From contig NZ_FODV01000017.1 of assembly GCF_900110465.1 (NCBI RefSeq), positions 1-64,000 of the forward strand: a stretch of DNA of 64,000 bases, given 5' to 3'. The first letter of the stretch is position 1, and every line of letters begins with the position of its first letter. This stretch comes from Halogranum amylolyticum. Its GTDB lineage: Archaea; Halobacteriota; Halobacteria; Halobacteriales; Haloferacaceae. Below the pieces are notes generated by a model. That model saw only the letters and a list, made by a program, of their open reading frames with translations, was not told the DNA's origin and ran no database searches. This document shows, piece after piece, positions 37,728 through 46,563 of the stretch. The translations under genes were made by a program, and so were the position numbers.

Positions 37728-38318
37728 ATGAATCGACGGAGAGCCGATGCAGTAGTCGGTGGCTTGGTCGCTGCCGTGCTCATCGTCGGCGGTACGCTCA
37801 GCTGGCAAGCATACCAGCAACAGCAAGCCTTCGAGCAAATGGGATCGATGATGGGCACATCGATGGGCGCGGTTCACGGAACGAATCCGCTCTGGTACGT
37901 CCTCGGGACCTTTCTCGCCTCGGCTGTCATCGGTGGGGGGTATCTCGTGGTTCGGGACGATCTCACCAATACAGACGTTAACGTCCACTCGCAAAATGAG
38001 ATGGCGAGTCCGACCGGCCCCGAGAGCGCCGACTCATCGGAGGAGGCCACACGACCAGATGGGGCCATCAATCCAGAGTCTCAGCCACAGGCTCGCGTGT
38101 TAGACCTCTTGCCGGATGACGAACGTCGTGTCCTCGAACCAGTCATCTCCTCGCCCGGCATTACGCAGATCGAATTACGGGATCGCTCAGACTTCTCGAA
38201 GAGCAAGGTCAGTCAGACGGTCAGTGCCCTCGAGAAACGTGGACTGTTATACCGCGAGCGTCAGGGGCGGACATATCGTATTTACCCGAGTGACGACCTG
38301 CGGCAGAGTCAGAGCTAG
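37728..38318 (+). CDS. Membrane-anchored winged-helix (DUF7343/MarR-like) regulator
   Basis: A 196-residue protein. Two N-terminal membrane helices (~9-27 and ~56-76) enclose a Met-rich loop (MGSMMGTSMG). The C-terminal winged helix spans ~120-190 (SPGITQIELRDRSDFSKSKVSQTVSALEKRGLL). This layout suits a sensor whose extracellular Met-rich loop detects metal, with the cytoplasmic domain binding DNA; that is inference. A remnant of a second copy lies at 7817-7996. Confidence 0.82.
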   Translation: MNRRRADAVVGGLVAAVLIVGGTLSWQAYQQQQAFEQMGSMMGTSMGAVHGTNPLWYVLGTFLASAVIGGGYLVVRDDLTNTDVNVHSQNEMASPTGPESADSSEEATRPDGAINPESQPQARVLDLLPDDERRVLEPVISSPGITQIELRDRSDFSKSKVSQTVSALEKRGLLYRERQGRTYRIYPSDDLRQSQS

Positions 38319-38655
38319 CATTTGCTAGCGCCTGTCGACCAGTTTTGTAGTTGGGCGTCGTATACACCCATGTGTAATCGCCACGTCCCCCACATGATAG
38401 CGGACTACGAAGCGGCGAGGCTCGAAGCGGATGAAGAGGGACCGAAGAACCGGACACCCGAGACACGGAACAGAAGGCGAGGGATCAGCCCGGATTACTG
38501 GCGACTCTCAGGAGCCGACTCGCTCGATAATTCTCGGTTCAGGTCATTCCCACTTACTGTCCCGAAGGTCAGCTCGTGAAACCACACCTTTCGAAGACGC
38601 TGGCTTCTGATTTGAAAGAGCAAATGCAATCAACCATACTATCGTAACTCATCCT
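38319..38655. other. Intergenic region without a supported gene
   Basis: An open frame at 38322-38579 lacks protein-like composition. No repeats or strong hairpins were noticed. Confidence 0.4.
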
Positions 38656-39309
38656 ATGGGAGCGGATACCCACCACCCTGACCCGCTCAACGATAGTGGC
38701 GGTGATGATTCCCGCCACCAGCCGTTACCCTCGCTGGTCGCGCAAGTGACGACGGTTGGTGTGTACGCGCTGATCACCGGCGTCTTTCTCATGGGCGTAT
38801 CCTTTCTCACGAATCCGATCCCCGATCCGTCCTTTCCGTGGGCAACACTCCCCGAGTCGCTCAGAATTGCCTACACGCAACCCCGAATCGAACACTGGCC
38901 GGTCTCTTACACCGTCGGCCTGTGGCTGGTGGTCTTCACGCTCCCCCTCGTGCTGATAGGCGCCTACCACCGATACGGACCCCGACTCTCGCTTCGGCCG
39001 AGTACGTGGCTCGCAGCCTTGCCTATGACGGTGATGCTCGTATTCACTACCTACTGCCGGTTCTTCTGGCCCAAGCTCCAGCCGCCGACGTGGAACGCCC
39101 CCTCATACACGCTCGTCTGCTGGGGCTACTGCTCGACATACGACCCGCTCTGGAGCAACCTCGCATACGCGGTGGCAGCCCTCGGGGCGGGTGCTACGTA
39201 CCTCGCCTATCGAGAGTCGTCGTACGCGAAACACGCGCTCGCGACGTTCGGGATCCTCGCATTCCCGCTCGGTGTACCTGCCCTCGTCGACGCCTATGGC
39301 CGACATTGA
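38656..39309 (+). CDS. Five-helix membrane protein, family not recognised
   Basis: A 217-residue protein with five hydrophobic segments. The first has VGVYALITGVFLMGVSFLTN, and the third membrane region has LPMTVMLVFTTYCRFFW. Two Cys residues occur close together in LVCWGYCSTYD on one membrane face. It lies between the winged-helix sensor and the copper-storage pseudogene on the same strand, so it may belong to the copper island. No named family is recognised. Confidence 0.6.
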   Translation: MGADTHHPDPLNDSGGDDSRHQPLPSLVAQVTTVGVYALITGVFLMGVSFLTNPIPDPSFPWATLPESLRIAYTQPRIEHWPVSYTVGLWLVVFTLPLVLIGAYHRYGPRLSLRPSTWLAALPMTVMLVFTTYCRFFWPKLQPPTWNAPSYTLVCWGYCSTYDPLWSNLAYAVAALGAGATYLAYRESSYAKHALATFGILAFPLGVPALVDAYGRH

Positions 39310-39375
39310 ACGTAGGCTGACCCCGCAAGAGCAAGCAGGATGGTGAATTCGAAGGGCATCGTACGATGAGGTGCC

Positions 39376-39730
39376 ATGTCCCTTGCAAAAACGGTCTCCA
39401 AGATCGACCACCTGAGCGACGAGCAGCGCGAGGCATCGAGATCTGTAACGAGGCAGCCGAGGTCTGTGAGTGGTGTGCCGACGAATGCCTCGGTGACGAG
39501 GAGATGGAAGAATGCGCCCGGCTCTGCCTGACATCGCCGATATCGCCTCGCTGCACGCCCGCTTCATGGCTCGCGATTCAAACTACAGCCCTCAGCTCGC
39601 CGAGGCCTGCGCTGGTGCCTGTGAAGAGTGTGCCGAGGAGTGCGAGCGCCATGACGCCGACCACTGCCAGGTCTGCGCCGAGGTCCTCCGGGAATGCGCC
39701 GAGAGCTGTCGGAACATGATGAGCGCCTGA
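39376..39730 (+). pseudogene. Second copper-storage (Csp-type) gene, two frameshifts
   Basis: It begins MSLAKTVSKIDHLSDEQRE, parallel to the intact 9226 protein. It then changes frame near 39432 (about four bases lost) and continues as IEICNEAAEVCEWCADECLG. It changes frame again near 39525 and ends in frame as DIADIASLHARFMARDSNYS ... CRNMMSA. Everything between is still recognisable, so the decay is recent. Confidence 0.85.
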
Positions 39731-39854
39731 TGGCCGTCTGAATAGCACTCGAATCGGCGATCGGTGTGATGCTGATTTTTGACGATTATAACCAGTGCAG
39801 TACAGTCAGGAGGTACCGGAACCCCCTCTCCGAACTGGCGATGGTTTGACGCGG

Positions 39855-40640
39855 TTAGAGTTCCGGAACTGCTGTAAACAGGAGAACGAACGCGTTCACG
39901 GTCAGCAGCGCCAGCACGACCCACTGGAAGATACGCTCGGGTATGTGGTCGAAGATGTAGACGCCGACCCACGCACCGAGGAACACCATCGGAACGGCTA
40001 TTGCGGCCTCGATCATCAGCGGCGTCGTCACGGCCCCCGTGTACGTGAGGCTCCCGAGACGATACAGCATGAGCGTGCCGAAGAAGGCGGTGAACGTCGC
40101 TTTCATCTCTTCACCGCTCCAGAATCCGCTGGCGGACATAAACGCGCCGTAAACGATCATCGGCGGGCCGGGGACGGCGACGGCACCGCCGAAAATCCCC
40201 GCAAGGAGACCGGCCGTCGCGCCGACGATCTTCCCCGGTCTGTAATCCTTGTCCTCGATCCAGTCAGTGACGACGTCGAGTTGCTGGGTCGCGCCGACGA
40301 TGATGACCGCGAGCACGAGAACCGCCCCGATAGCGACGCGCATCTGTGCCTTGTTGAACTGGCTGAACACGTAGATTCCAAGCGGCATCCCGACGACGAG
40401 TCCGCCGACTGGAACGATCCACTTGCGCCAGTCGAACGCGTCCCGGACGCTCCACCAGACGCGGGCGTTGCTCACGACTGCTGTCGCGGTGAAAATGATC
40501 GAGGCACTCGAAGGCGACCGGAACAGCGGCATCAGCCCCATCGACACCTGCGCGAAGCCGAACCCGGCGATCCCGTGAATAACGGACGCAACGAGGATGA
40601 CGACCGCAGACAGCCCCGTCGTTACCCAGTTAGCTGTCAT
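39855..40640 (-). CDS. TauE/SafE-family sulfite/anion exporter
   Basis: A 261-residue membrane protein with eight predicted helices. The family pattern of a repeated G-x-G-G motif is seen in SVIHGIAGFGFAQVSMGLMP and AGIFGGAVAVPGPPMIVYG. It likely exports sulfite or organosulfonates; the substrate is inferred from the family. ATG 40640 is preceded by GGTGGTC, a possible ribosome-binding site. It is transcribed against its neighbours. Confidence 0.82.
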   Translation of the reverse strand: MTANWVTTGLSAVVILVASVIHGIAGFGFAQVSMGLMPLFRSPSSASIIFTATAVVSNARVWWSVRDAFDWRKWIVPVGGLVVGMPLGIYVFSQFNKAQMRVAIGAVLVLAVIIVGATQQLDVVTDWIEDKDYRPGKIVGATAGLLAGIFGGAVAVPGPPMIVYGAFMSASGFWSGEEMKATFTAFFGTLMLYRLGSLTYTGAVTTPLMIEAAIAVPMVFLGAWVGVYIFDHIPERIFQWVVLALLTVNAFVLLFTAVPEL

Positions 40641-40704
40641 CGAGACCACCTCGACGTTCGAACAAGCGCGTACATCTCTGCTCGGCCAATACTACGGCCT
40701 TCTC

Positions 40705-40727
40705 TCTTAGGCAAGTTCTCCCTAAGA
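40705..40727. promoter_or_regulatory. Inverted repeat upstream of TauE-family gene
   Basis: TCTTAGG (40705-40711) and CCTAAGA (40721-40727) form an exact inverted pair, 65-87 bases before the gene start at 40640. The sequence resembles the TTCTTAAGAA palindrome before the YHS permease. A common regulator is possible. Confidence 0.35.
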
Positions 40728-40930
40728 AGCGTAAGGCCAGTGTCTCACTCATCCTTCGCACCTGCCACTAGAACGCACTACGAGACTGTTTTCCAAACCG
40801 AACTCGACCGGTCTCGGATTTCAATCGAATATGTAGCCGATAGCGAACCCATACGTGGTCTTGTTCGGTCTTTCGAATTTCAACCACAACTTATGAACAG
40901 TCAACGGTCGTGTCTACAGTCGCGTCACGA

Positions 40931-41913
40931 TGAACTAGGACGAGACATCCGTCGGCGAGTGGCAATCCCTAGACGGTGACCTGCGCGCGACAGCACAGGT
41001 GACCCAGACGTCGTCTTCGCGCACGTCAGCGACCTCTGCGGACAGCTCACGCCACGCTACCAGGTATATTACGACAACCCAACGTGGAAGCCGAACTTCA
41101 AGTTCGGAGACGACGACCGCGTCATTGAGCGCGGTGGCGGGATTCCCCTGCTCGCAGCCAAACTCGGCGAACTTCGCGAAGACTACGAGGTCTGTACGTT
41201 GATGAGCGGTGATACGTTTCATGGCTCCGCCGTGACCACTTACACCGACGGGCGGGCGATGCTCAAGCCCATCAACAAGCACGTTGCGCCCGACGTCTAT
41301 GTCCCCGGGAACTGGGATTACTCGAACGAGGCCGCCGAGGACGGCAACTTCGTGGAACTCATGAATGACCTCGACGCTATGGTCCTCGCGAACAACCTCT
41401 ACGACTGGGAGACTGACGAGCGGCTGTACGACGCGTACCGGATCCTCGAGGTCGGTAGCCTCTCTGTGGGCGTCGTCGGGATGACGAACGTCTACGTCGA
41501 CCGGATGGCTCCTTCGTTCTACGAGGGGAAGTACCGCTTCAGCAAGCACCCCGCACTCCTCGAAGAGTCCGCGCAGGCCGCCCGCGAGGACGGCGCGGAT
41601 GTCGTGGTCGCGGTCACCGAGATCGGCCTGCCGTGGATGGTCCAAGCGGCCAAGGACTGTGCGAGCGTGGACGTGATGTTCAGCGCGCACACTCACGAAT
41701 ACACCTACGACCCTATCGTCGTCAAGGAGACCGAAACCGTCGTCGTCGAGTCCGGCATGGGCGAGGCGCTCGGCCGCGTGGACCTCCGCGTCCAGGACGG
41801 AGAACTGCAGTTCCGCCATCACCTCTACTGCCTGACCGAGAACGGCGAGCACACGCCGGAACCGGACGCCGACGCAGCGGAGACAGTCGAATCGGTGCGT
41901 GCGCCCTTCTTCG
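40931..41913 (+). pseudogene. 5'-nucleotidase/SoxB-like metallophosphoesterase, broken
   Basis: The N-terminal block DETSVGEWQSLDGDLRAT follows an in-frame TAG and then loses frame. Bases from about 40989 read in another frame as DVVFAHVSDLCGQLTPRYQV, where the usual metal-binding His is Cys. They then run in frame through MSGDTFHGSAVTTYTDGRAM and VYVPGNWDYSNEA to FSAHTHEYTYDP. The core phosphoesterase motifs are recognisable. The C-terminal nucleotide-binding half is replaced at about 41913 by multicopper-oxidase sequence, so no complete enzyme is made. Confidence 0.75.
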
Positions 41914-41919
41914 AGGGTC

Positions 41920-42666
41920 TCCTGATCAACGGTCGGCTTCCAGAGGATCTACCGAGGTTCGAAGTGGCAGAAGGAGAGCGAGTGCGCCTCCGGTTCGTGA
42001 ACGCCGGCAGCGCGACAGTCTTCGGTGTCCGGATCGCAGGCGACGAAATGACGGTGACCCACGCCGATGGTCGACCTGTCGAACCCGTCGACGTGGACTC
42101 GTTCGTCTTCGAAGCCGGTGAGCGCTACGACGCCGTGATTGAGGCGACGAACCCGGGCACGTGGGCCGTTCAAGCGGATGCACTCGATGGAAACGAACCA
42201 CCAGCTACAGCCATCGTCGAGTACGAGTCAACTAGCGGAGGGAGCCCATAGCGCCCGTCGTCGGCCAGTAACCGGCTGCAGTACGGGGATTTGCAGGCGA
42301 TCTCCTCGCTCGATGGGGTGAGTGGAGAGCCGGATCGAACGTTCGATCTGACGCTCTCACGCGGCAGGGGCCAATCATACACGTGAACGATAGACGGGCA
42401 GGCCTACCCGGACGCAGACCCGCTCCAGGTCCGGCCCGACGAACACGTTCGGATTCGGATGACCAATCAGAGCCCATCCGATGCACCTTTATGGCCACTT
42501 CTTCCAAGTCGGCGATGCAATCAAAGACACAGTCATCGTGCCCGGGCATAGAGGGCAGGTGACGATCAACTTCCACGCCGACAACCCCGGCCGGTGGTTG
42601 TTCCACTGTCACAACCTGTACCATCTCGATGCAGGGATGGCGCGTGTCGTGAGATACGTCGAGTGA
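41920..42666 (+). pseudogene. Second multicopper oxidase, remnant
   Basis: After the phosphoesterase, the same frame reads LLINGRLPEDLPRFEVAEGE and TVTHADGRPVEPVDVDSFVF, matching the middle cupredoxin domain of the oxidase at 10690. It ends early with a stop at 42251. Further frames continue to the last domain (HLYGHFFQVGDAIKDTVIVPG, then HCHNLYHLDAGMARV) ending at 42666. The type-1 copper motif survives, but at least two frame changes and a short deletion near 42470 disable it. Confidence 0.85.
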
Positions 42667-42786
42667 CCCGGTTGAAGACCCGGTTTCAGCCCGTTCACAC
42701 TGCCGTTCGTCTGGTCGTGGTCCTGTCTGAGAGATGGGTTGAGTGCCAACCCGGCGAATTCGAGCTGGATGAACGATTCTATTCCT

Positions 42787-42830
42787 GGAAAACGTTTAGA
42801 GTGACCTATACACGTTCTCGAACGTTTTCC
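42787..42830. promoter_or_regulatory. Nested inverted repeats upstream of copper genes (candidate operator)
   Basis: GGAAAACGTT (42787-42796) and AACGTTTTCC (42821-42830) form an exact inverted pair. Inside, ACGTTC-TC-GAACGT (42812-42825) is a second pair. It lies 66-110 bases before the secreted protein at 42896, where a metal-responsive regulator could bind. Confidence 0.45.
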
Positions 42831-42895
42831 TATGCGGATTCACACCCACGTCGATAACTCCCGAGCAGTCCTACGACTAACCGAGGAGAAAGACA

Positions 42896-43216
42896 ATGAC
42901 CAACTTCACACTCGGCCGCTGGCTGCTCGTGGCGCTCGCGATCGTCGGACTCGCGTTCGCCGCCCCCGTGGTCAGCGCACACGGCAACGAAACGACCGCA
43001 GACGACGCGCCCACGGACAATGCCACCGCAGATGAATGGGCCACTTGGATGGAGGCACAGATGACCGAACACATGGGCCCTGGTAGCGTCGAGTGGATGG
43101 AGTCGCACATGGGTGTGACCGTCGACAAGATGGCCCAGGACATGGCTGACGAGGAATACCACGACGGGGCTGACGACGAGTACCACGGCGGGATGTACGG
43201 GCAGGGCCACTGCTGA
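42896..43216 (+). CDS. Small secreted Met/His-rich protein
   Basis: A 106-residue protein with a Sec signal peptide (GRWLLVALAIVGLAFAAPVVSAHG). Its mature part is acidic with many Met and His residues (EAQMTEHMGPGSVEWMESHMG) and ends YHGGMYGQGHC. It probably binds copper outside the cell. No named family is recognised. It is the first gene of a plus-strand series of metal genes. Confidence 0.7.
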   Translation: MTNFTLGRWLLVALAIVGLAFAAPVVSAHGNETTADDAPTDNATADEWATWMEAQMTEHMGPGSVEWMESHMGVTVDKMAQDMADEEYHDGADDEYHGGMYGQGHC

Positions 43217-43273
43217 CGGCCCTGACCGTTTCGATCGCTCCAACTGAATACCGCGATTCACCAACTCAAGATA

Positions 43274-43630
43274 ATGACGCAACTCACCACTCACATCGGA
43301 CGCACTGCTCGTCGACTTGCGATGCTCGCCGTCCCGCTGTTGGTCGCGGCGACTGGAACGGCTGCTGCCCACGGTAGTGGGAGCTACGGCGGCGGCATGA
43401 TGGGCGGGAGCGGCTGGGGGCTCTTCGGCGGAGCGATGGGGCTCTGGGGACTCCTCTGGATGGGGCTCCTCATCGCCGTCCCGCTCTACATCGTCTATGC
43501 ACTCCTCAACCGAGGACCCGGCGGGAACGACGAGCAATCGCTGTCGGTTCTCCGCGAGCGCTACGCCCGCGGTGAGCTCTCGGATGACGAATTCAATCGA
43601 CGGCGAAAACAGCTCGAACGCACCGAATGA
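43274..43630 (+). CDS. Exported SHOCT-domain membrane protein
   Basis: A 118-residue protein. A signal-like first segment (LAMLAVPLLVAATGTAAAHG) is followed by a Gly/Met-rich stretch (SYGGGMMGGSGWG), one membrane helix and the SHOCT motif LRERYARGELSDDEFNRRRKQL. It is related in layout to the SHOCT proteins at 6572, 44148 and 45006. It lies 57 bases after the secreted protein. Confidence 0.75.
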   Translation: MTQLTTHIGRTARRLAMLAVPLLVAATGTAAAHGSGSYGGGMMGGSGWGLFGGAMGLWGLLWMGLLIAVPLYIVYALLNRGPGGNDEQSLSVLRERYARGELSDDEFNRRRKQLERTE

Positions 43631-43725
43631 CTGGAACAGTTGCTGTTCCAGCCGATACATCACACTCCCAACGCCCGCCGTTGCGGCACCCAACCGTTAA
43701 CCCCGTGGACGGGGCATAATATCTC

Positions 43726-44142
43726 ATGGAATACACAATACAGACTTCAGTCACTGGCGATTTCGACGACGTCGTCGACACGACAATCGCAGCGCTCGAA
43801 GACGAAGGATTCGGCGTCCTCTGTGACATCGACATCCAGGCGACGCTCAAGGAAAAACTCGGCGAAGAATTCCGCCAGTACCGCATTCTCGGTGCGTGTA
43901 ATCCCCCGCTGGCATACGAGGGACTGACCGAAGAAATCGAACTCGGCGCACTCCTCCCGTGTAACGTCATCGTCTACGAAACCAATGACGGCGATATCGT
44001 TGTGAGTGCCGTTGATCCAAAGCAATTGGTCGGCATCGCGGACAACGATGCGCTCGACTCGATAGCGACTGAGGTCAACGAGCGTTTCGAGCGTGTTCTC
44101 TCGGCCGTTACCGACGAACTAGGATCCAAGTCGGAGGCCTGA
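43726..44142 (+). CDS. DUF302 domain protein
   Basis: A 138-residue cytoplasmic protein of the DUF302 family. DVVDTTIAALEDEGFGVLCDIDIQATL opens the fold, RQYRILGACNPPLAYEGL is the family's conserved centre, and LPCNVIVYETNDGDIVVSAVDP follows. The function is unknown, though family members often sit beside metal and sulfur genes. It is followed 5 bases later by a SHOCT gene, in one transcript. Confidence 0.88.
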   Translation: MEYTIQTSVTGDFDDVVDTTIAALEDEGFGVLCDIDIQATLKEKLGEEFRQYRILGACNPPLAYEGLTEEIELGALLPCNVIVYETNDGDIVVSAVDPKQLVGIADNDALDSIATEVNERFERVLSAVTDELGSKSEA

Positions 44143-44147
44143 TCTCG

Positions 44148-44501
44148 ATGTCTTCATCGAACCAGCTTGACACCACGACCATCGTTCTCCTGATCCTCGG
44201 AGCGATCATCTTGCTTCCGTTGCTCACAATGGGGATGGGATTCGGCGGGATGATGGGTTACGGCGGGATGGTGGGTCAGTATGGTGGTACTGGCGGGTGG
44301 TGGCCGTTCATCGGGATGCTCGTCCCGATCATCTTCCTCCTCATCCTCCTCGGCGGTGGCTACCTCGTCTTCCGGCGCATGAGCGAAACGCAGACATCTC
44401 GAAATCCCGCGATGGAGGAACTCCGCACGGCATACGCTCGTGGAGACCTCACTGACGAAGAGTTTGAATCCCGCCGCGAGAGACTCGAACGGTCGGAGTG
44501 A
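44148..44501 (+). CDS. SHOCT-domain membrane protein
   Basis: A 117-residue protein with two membrane helices around a Gly/Met-rich loop (MGFGGMMGYGGMVGQYGG) and a C-terminal SHOCT motif (LRTAYARGDLTDEEFESRRERL). It starts 5 bases after the DUF302 gene and is co-transcribed with it. It is closest in layout to the protein at 6572. Confidence 0.8.
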   Translation: MSSSNQLDTTTIVLLILGAIILLPLLTMGMGFGGMMGYGGMVGQYGGTGGWWPFIGMLVPIIFLLILLGGGYLVFRRMSETQTSRNPAMEELRTAYARGDLTDEEFESRRERLERSE

Positions 44502-44643
44502 GCCAACGAGTACGCACCAAGGTGCGTATTCCCACGCCTACGTGATCGAATTCGTGATGCTACTCCCGATCACCACTGTGTGAGCGCGCCTTCGAATCGA
44601 AGAGATGGAGGTCTCTCAGCTTGCGATACTGAATAGTAATGTG

Positions 44644-44650
44644 CTTAAGT
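44644..44650 (+). promoter_or_regulatory. Probable TATA box for the thioredoxin-like gene
   Basis: CTTAAGT lies 28 bases before the GTG at 44672. This spacing fits a leaderless transcript and supports that start. Confidence 0.4.
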
Positions 44651-44671
44651 CCCAATATCGTAGAATACTAT

Positions 44672-44980
44672 GTGACCGAAGTCATCCTCTTCACCCAAGA
44701 GACGTGCGGAGCATGCGCAACACAACGGGAGAAAAACGACGGCCTCGAGGACAAGTATCCGAACGTGGATTTCCAGGAGGTCGACATCCAGAAACACCTG
44801 GAAACGGCCGAGGAATACGGCGTCCGGAAGACGCCGACGACACTCGTCTACGCGAACGGTGAACAGACCGCCGAATTCATTGGCATCGTCGACCGGAACG
44901 ACTTGGAGTCAGCTATCGAGAGCGCGACCCAGCAGTCATCTGGATTCGCCCAGCGCCTCGTTGATGTCGTGCGTGGATAA
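44672..44980 (+). CDS. Thioredoxin-family protein (CGAC active site)
   Basis: A 102-residue small thioredoxin/glutaredoxin-fold protein. The active site C-G-A-C is in FTQETCGACATQREK, followed by the cis-Pro motif TPTTLVYANGE. It probably reduces disulfides or handles thiol-bound metal. GTG 44672 is preferred; ATG 44639 would add eleven residues not typical of the fold and would lie on top of the TATA-like box. It is followed by the halocyanin gene. Confidence 0.8.
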   Translation: MTEVILFTQETCGACATQREKNDGLEDKYPNVDFQEVDIQKHLETAEEYGVRKTPTTLVYANGEQTAEFIGIVDRNDLESAIESATQQSSGFAQRLVDVVRG

Positions 44981-45005
44981 CGAACCAGCGACCGATTCAA
45001 CTCAT

Positions 45006-45770
45006 ATGACGAACTATAGTCGACGTCAGTTCCTGGGAGTGCTCGGTGCCGGCGCAGTCGCCAGCACAGGCCTCTCTCAGCCAGCCAGCGCACAGGAGAC
45101 GCCCGTCGTGAAGATGGGCAACAACTACTTCGACCCGATCGGGCTCCACGTCGAACCCGGCACGACCGTCCGCTTCGAGATAGCAGCCGGTGCACACTCG
45201 GCAACGGCCTACGAGAACCGGATTCCATCCGACGCCGGCGCATTCGATAGTGGGACCATCTCGTCGGGAGAGTTCGAGTACACGTTCGAGGAACCGGGCA
45301 CGTACGACTACTATTGCATTCCGCACAAGTCGGTCGGGATGGTCGGTCGCATCGTCGTCGGCAGCCCTGGCGGTCCAGCCGAAGGGAGTCCGATTCCGGA
45401 CGGTGACGTGCCCGAGAGCGAAGCGATCGTCGAACAGGGGGCGATAGCGTATGGGTCCAGCACCGGAGGTGACGGGAGCTCAGGTGGCGGAATGAGGGGG
45501 ACCGGGATGGGTTCTGGTCCTGGAATGATGAACGGCCGGAACGGTGGATGGTTCGGTGGGCTGCCGTTCGTCGGCGGGGGACTCGGAATGCTGGGGCTGG
45601 TCGGCGGACTCCTCTACTGGGCACTGGGTCGAGGTGACGCTCCTTCCCGGAGTGATAATTCCGCGATGGAAACCCTCCAACGTCGTTACGCACGAGGCGA
45701 GATCGACGAAGAAGAGTTCCAGAAGCGTCGTGAACGGTTGGAGACTGGGAGAGAAGACGCATTTCGGTAA
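45006..45770 (+). CDS. Halocyanin-like blue copper protein fused to SHOCT domain
   Basis: A 254-residue protein. A Tat signal (YSRRQFLGVLGAGAVASTG) precedes a cupredoxin domain of about 95 residues with copper ligands in GAHSATAY (His) and YYCIPHKSVGM (Cys, His, Met). A Gly/Met-rich linker (GGGMRGTGMGSGPGMM), a membrane helix and a SHOCT motif (LQRRYARGEIDEEEFQKRRERL) follow. It would be an electron carrier tied to the membrane. The fusion joins two families that are separate elsewhere in this window. Confidence 0.88.
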   Translation: MTNYSRRQFLGVLGAGAVASTGLSQPASAQETPVVKMGNNYFDPIGLHVEPGTTVRFEIAAGAHSATAYENRIPSDAGAFDSGTISSGEFEYTFEEPGTYDYYCIPHKSVGMVGRIVVGSPGGPAEGSPIPDGDVPESEAIVEQGAIAYGSSTGGDGSSGGGMRGTGMGSGPGMMNGRNGGWFGGLPFVGGGLGMLGLVGGLLYWALGRGDAPSRSDNSAMETLQRRYARGEIDEEEFQKRRERLETGREDAFR

Positions 45771-46109
45771 GGCGCGGTGTCGTCGCCATCTCTACACGCC
45801 TGAGGTCCCTCGCTCAGAAGTCCTTTGAAGACCTGTTCCTACGCCGAGGTACTCCACTACGGACAGAAGTCCGACTGCTCCAGTCCGAACGCGTCGATGT
45901 CGTTGTGGTCCGTCACGTTCGACATCTCCAGTGCTCTCGCCTGGTCGACACCGAACGGGGACGAATTGCGCGCAAGGTCGTAGTGAGTGCGCCCCGCGAG
46001 ACGACGGTCGGTAACATCGCACAGACGGTGGGTGACGCTATCGTCACCGATGAGACGAGGTCGACTAAAAATTACTTAAAACGGATATTCTACGCCGCGG
46101 AGACAAAGA
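45771..46109. other. Intergenic region without a supported gene
   Basis: Open frames exist on both strands around 45840-46060 because of high G+C content, but none has a start, a motif or a family I recognise. Confidence 0.4.
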
Positions 46110-46563
46110 ACCCCTTCTGTCTCCCTGAGCGAAAGTCCTGCAGCGCAAAATCGGACGGCAAACGCCCTGACCCGAGTCGAGTTTCACGACGAACTCAAAA
46201 AAAAGCGACGAGAGATGGACGCCACGATAGTTTGTATCGATCAAACCAAGAAATCCGTGCAAGTTGAACCGCGTGCCGCGTGGTTTCCGCGCGGCACGCG
46301 TCCATCTGTCGAACTCTCTGGGCAACGTGACTGGACGTGCTTACTCGGCGCGTTCACAGCGGCTGTGTGGCCAACACGAACAGAATAAGCGTCGCCAACT
46401 CAGCGAGAACATACCGACTCGTGAACAGTGGGCCCTACGTACCGTCGTTGGATTGGATGCCCTGGAAGACAGCATCCGCGGCAGTGTGTTTCGCGTCGTC
46501 TTCGACGAAGGCCGCATAGAACGCCCCGGTGTCGATAAACAGTGGTGACGGCGTCGAGGTCAT
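46110..46563 (-). pseudogene. PIN-domain toxin, amber stop and truncated
   Basis: From ATG 46563 the minus strand reads SPLFIDTGAFYAAFVEDDAK, the first acidic strand of a PIN nuclease, then QGIQSNDGT followed by TAG. The same frame continues as GPLFTSRYVLAELATLILF. It loses frame near 46400; weak PIN-like sequence may continue to about 46110. The TAG probably replaced a Tyr codon. The start overlaps the stop of the winged-helix gene (ATGA), as in toxin-antitoxin operons. Confidence 0.72.

Noticed and set aside
40935..41852. 305-codon minus-strand frame opposite the phosphoesterase remnant
   Set aside because: The opposite strand encodes recognisable phosphoesterase motifs; the antisense translation is unrelated to any family I know.
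45840..46060. Open frames on both strands after the halocyanin gene
   Set aside because: Neither has a start codon in context or a recognised domain; high G+C content explains the lack of stops.
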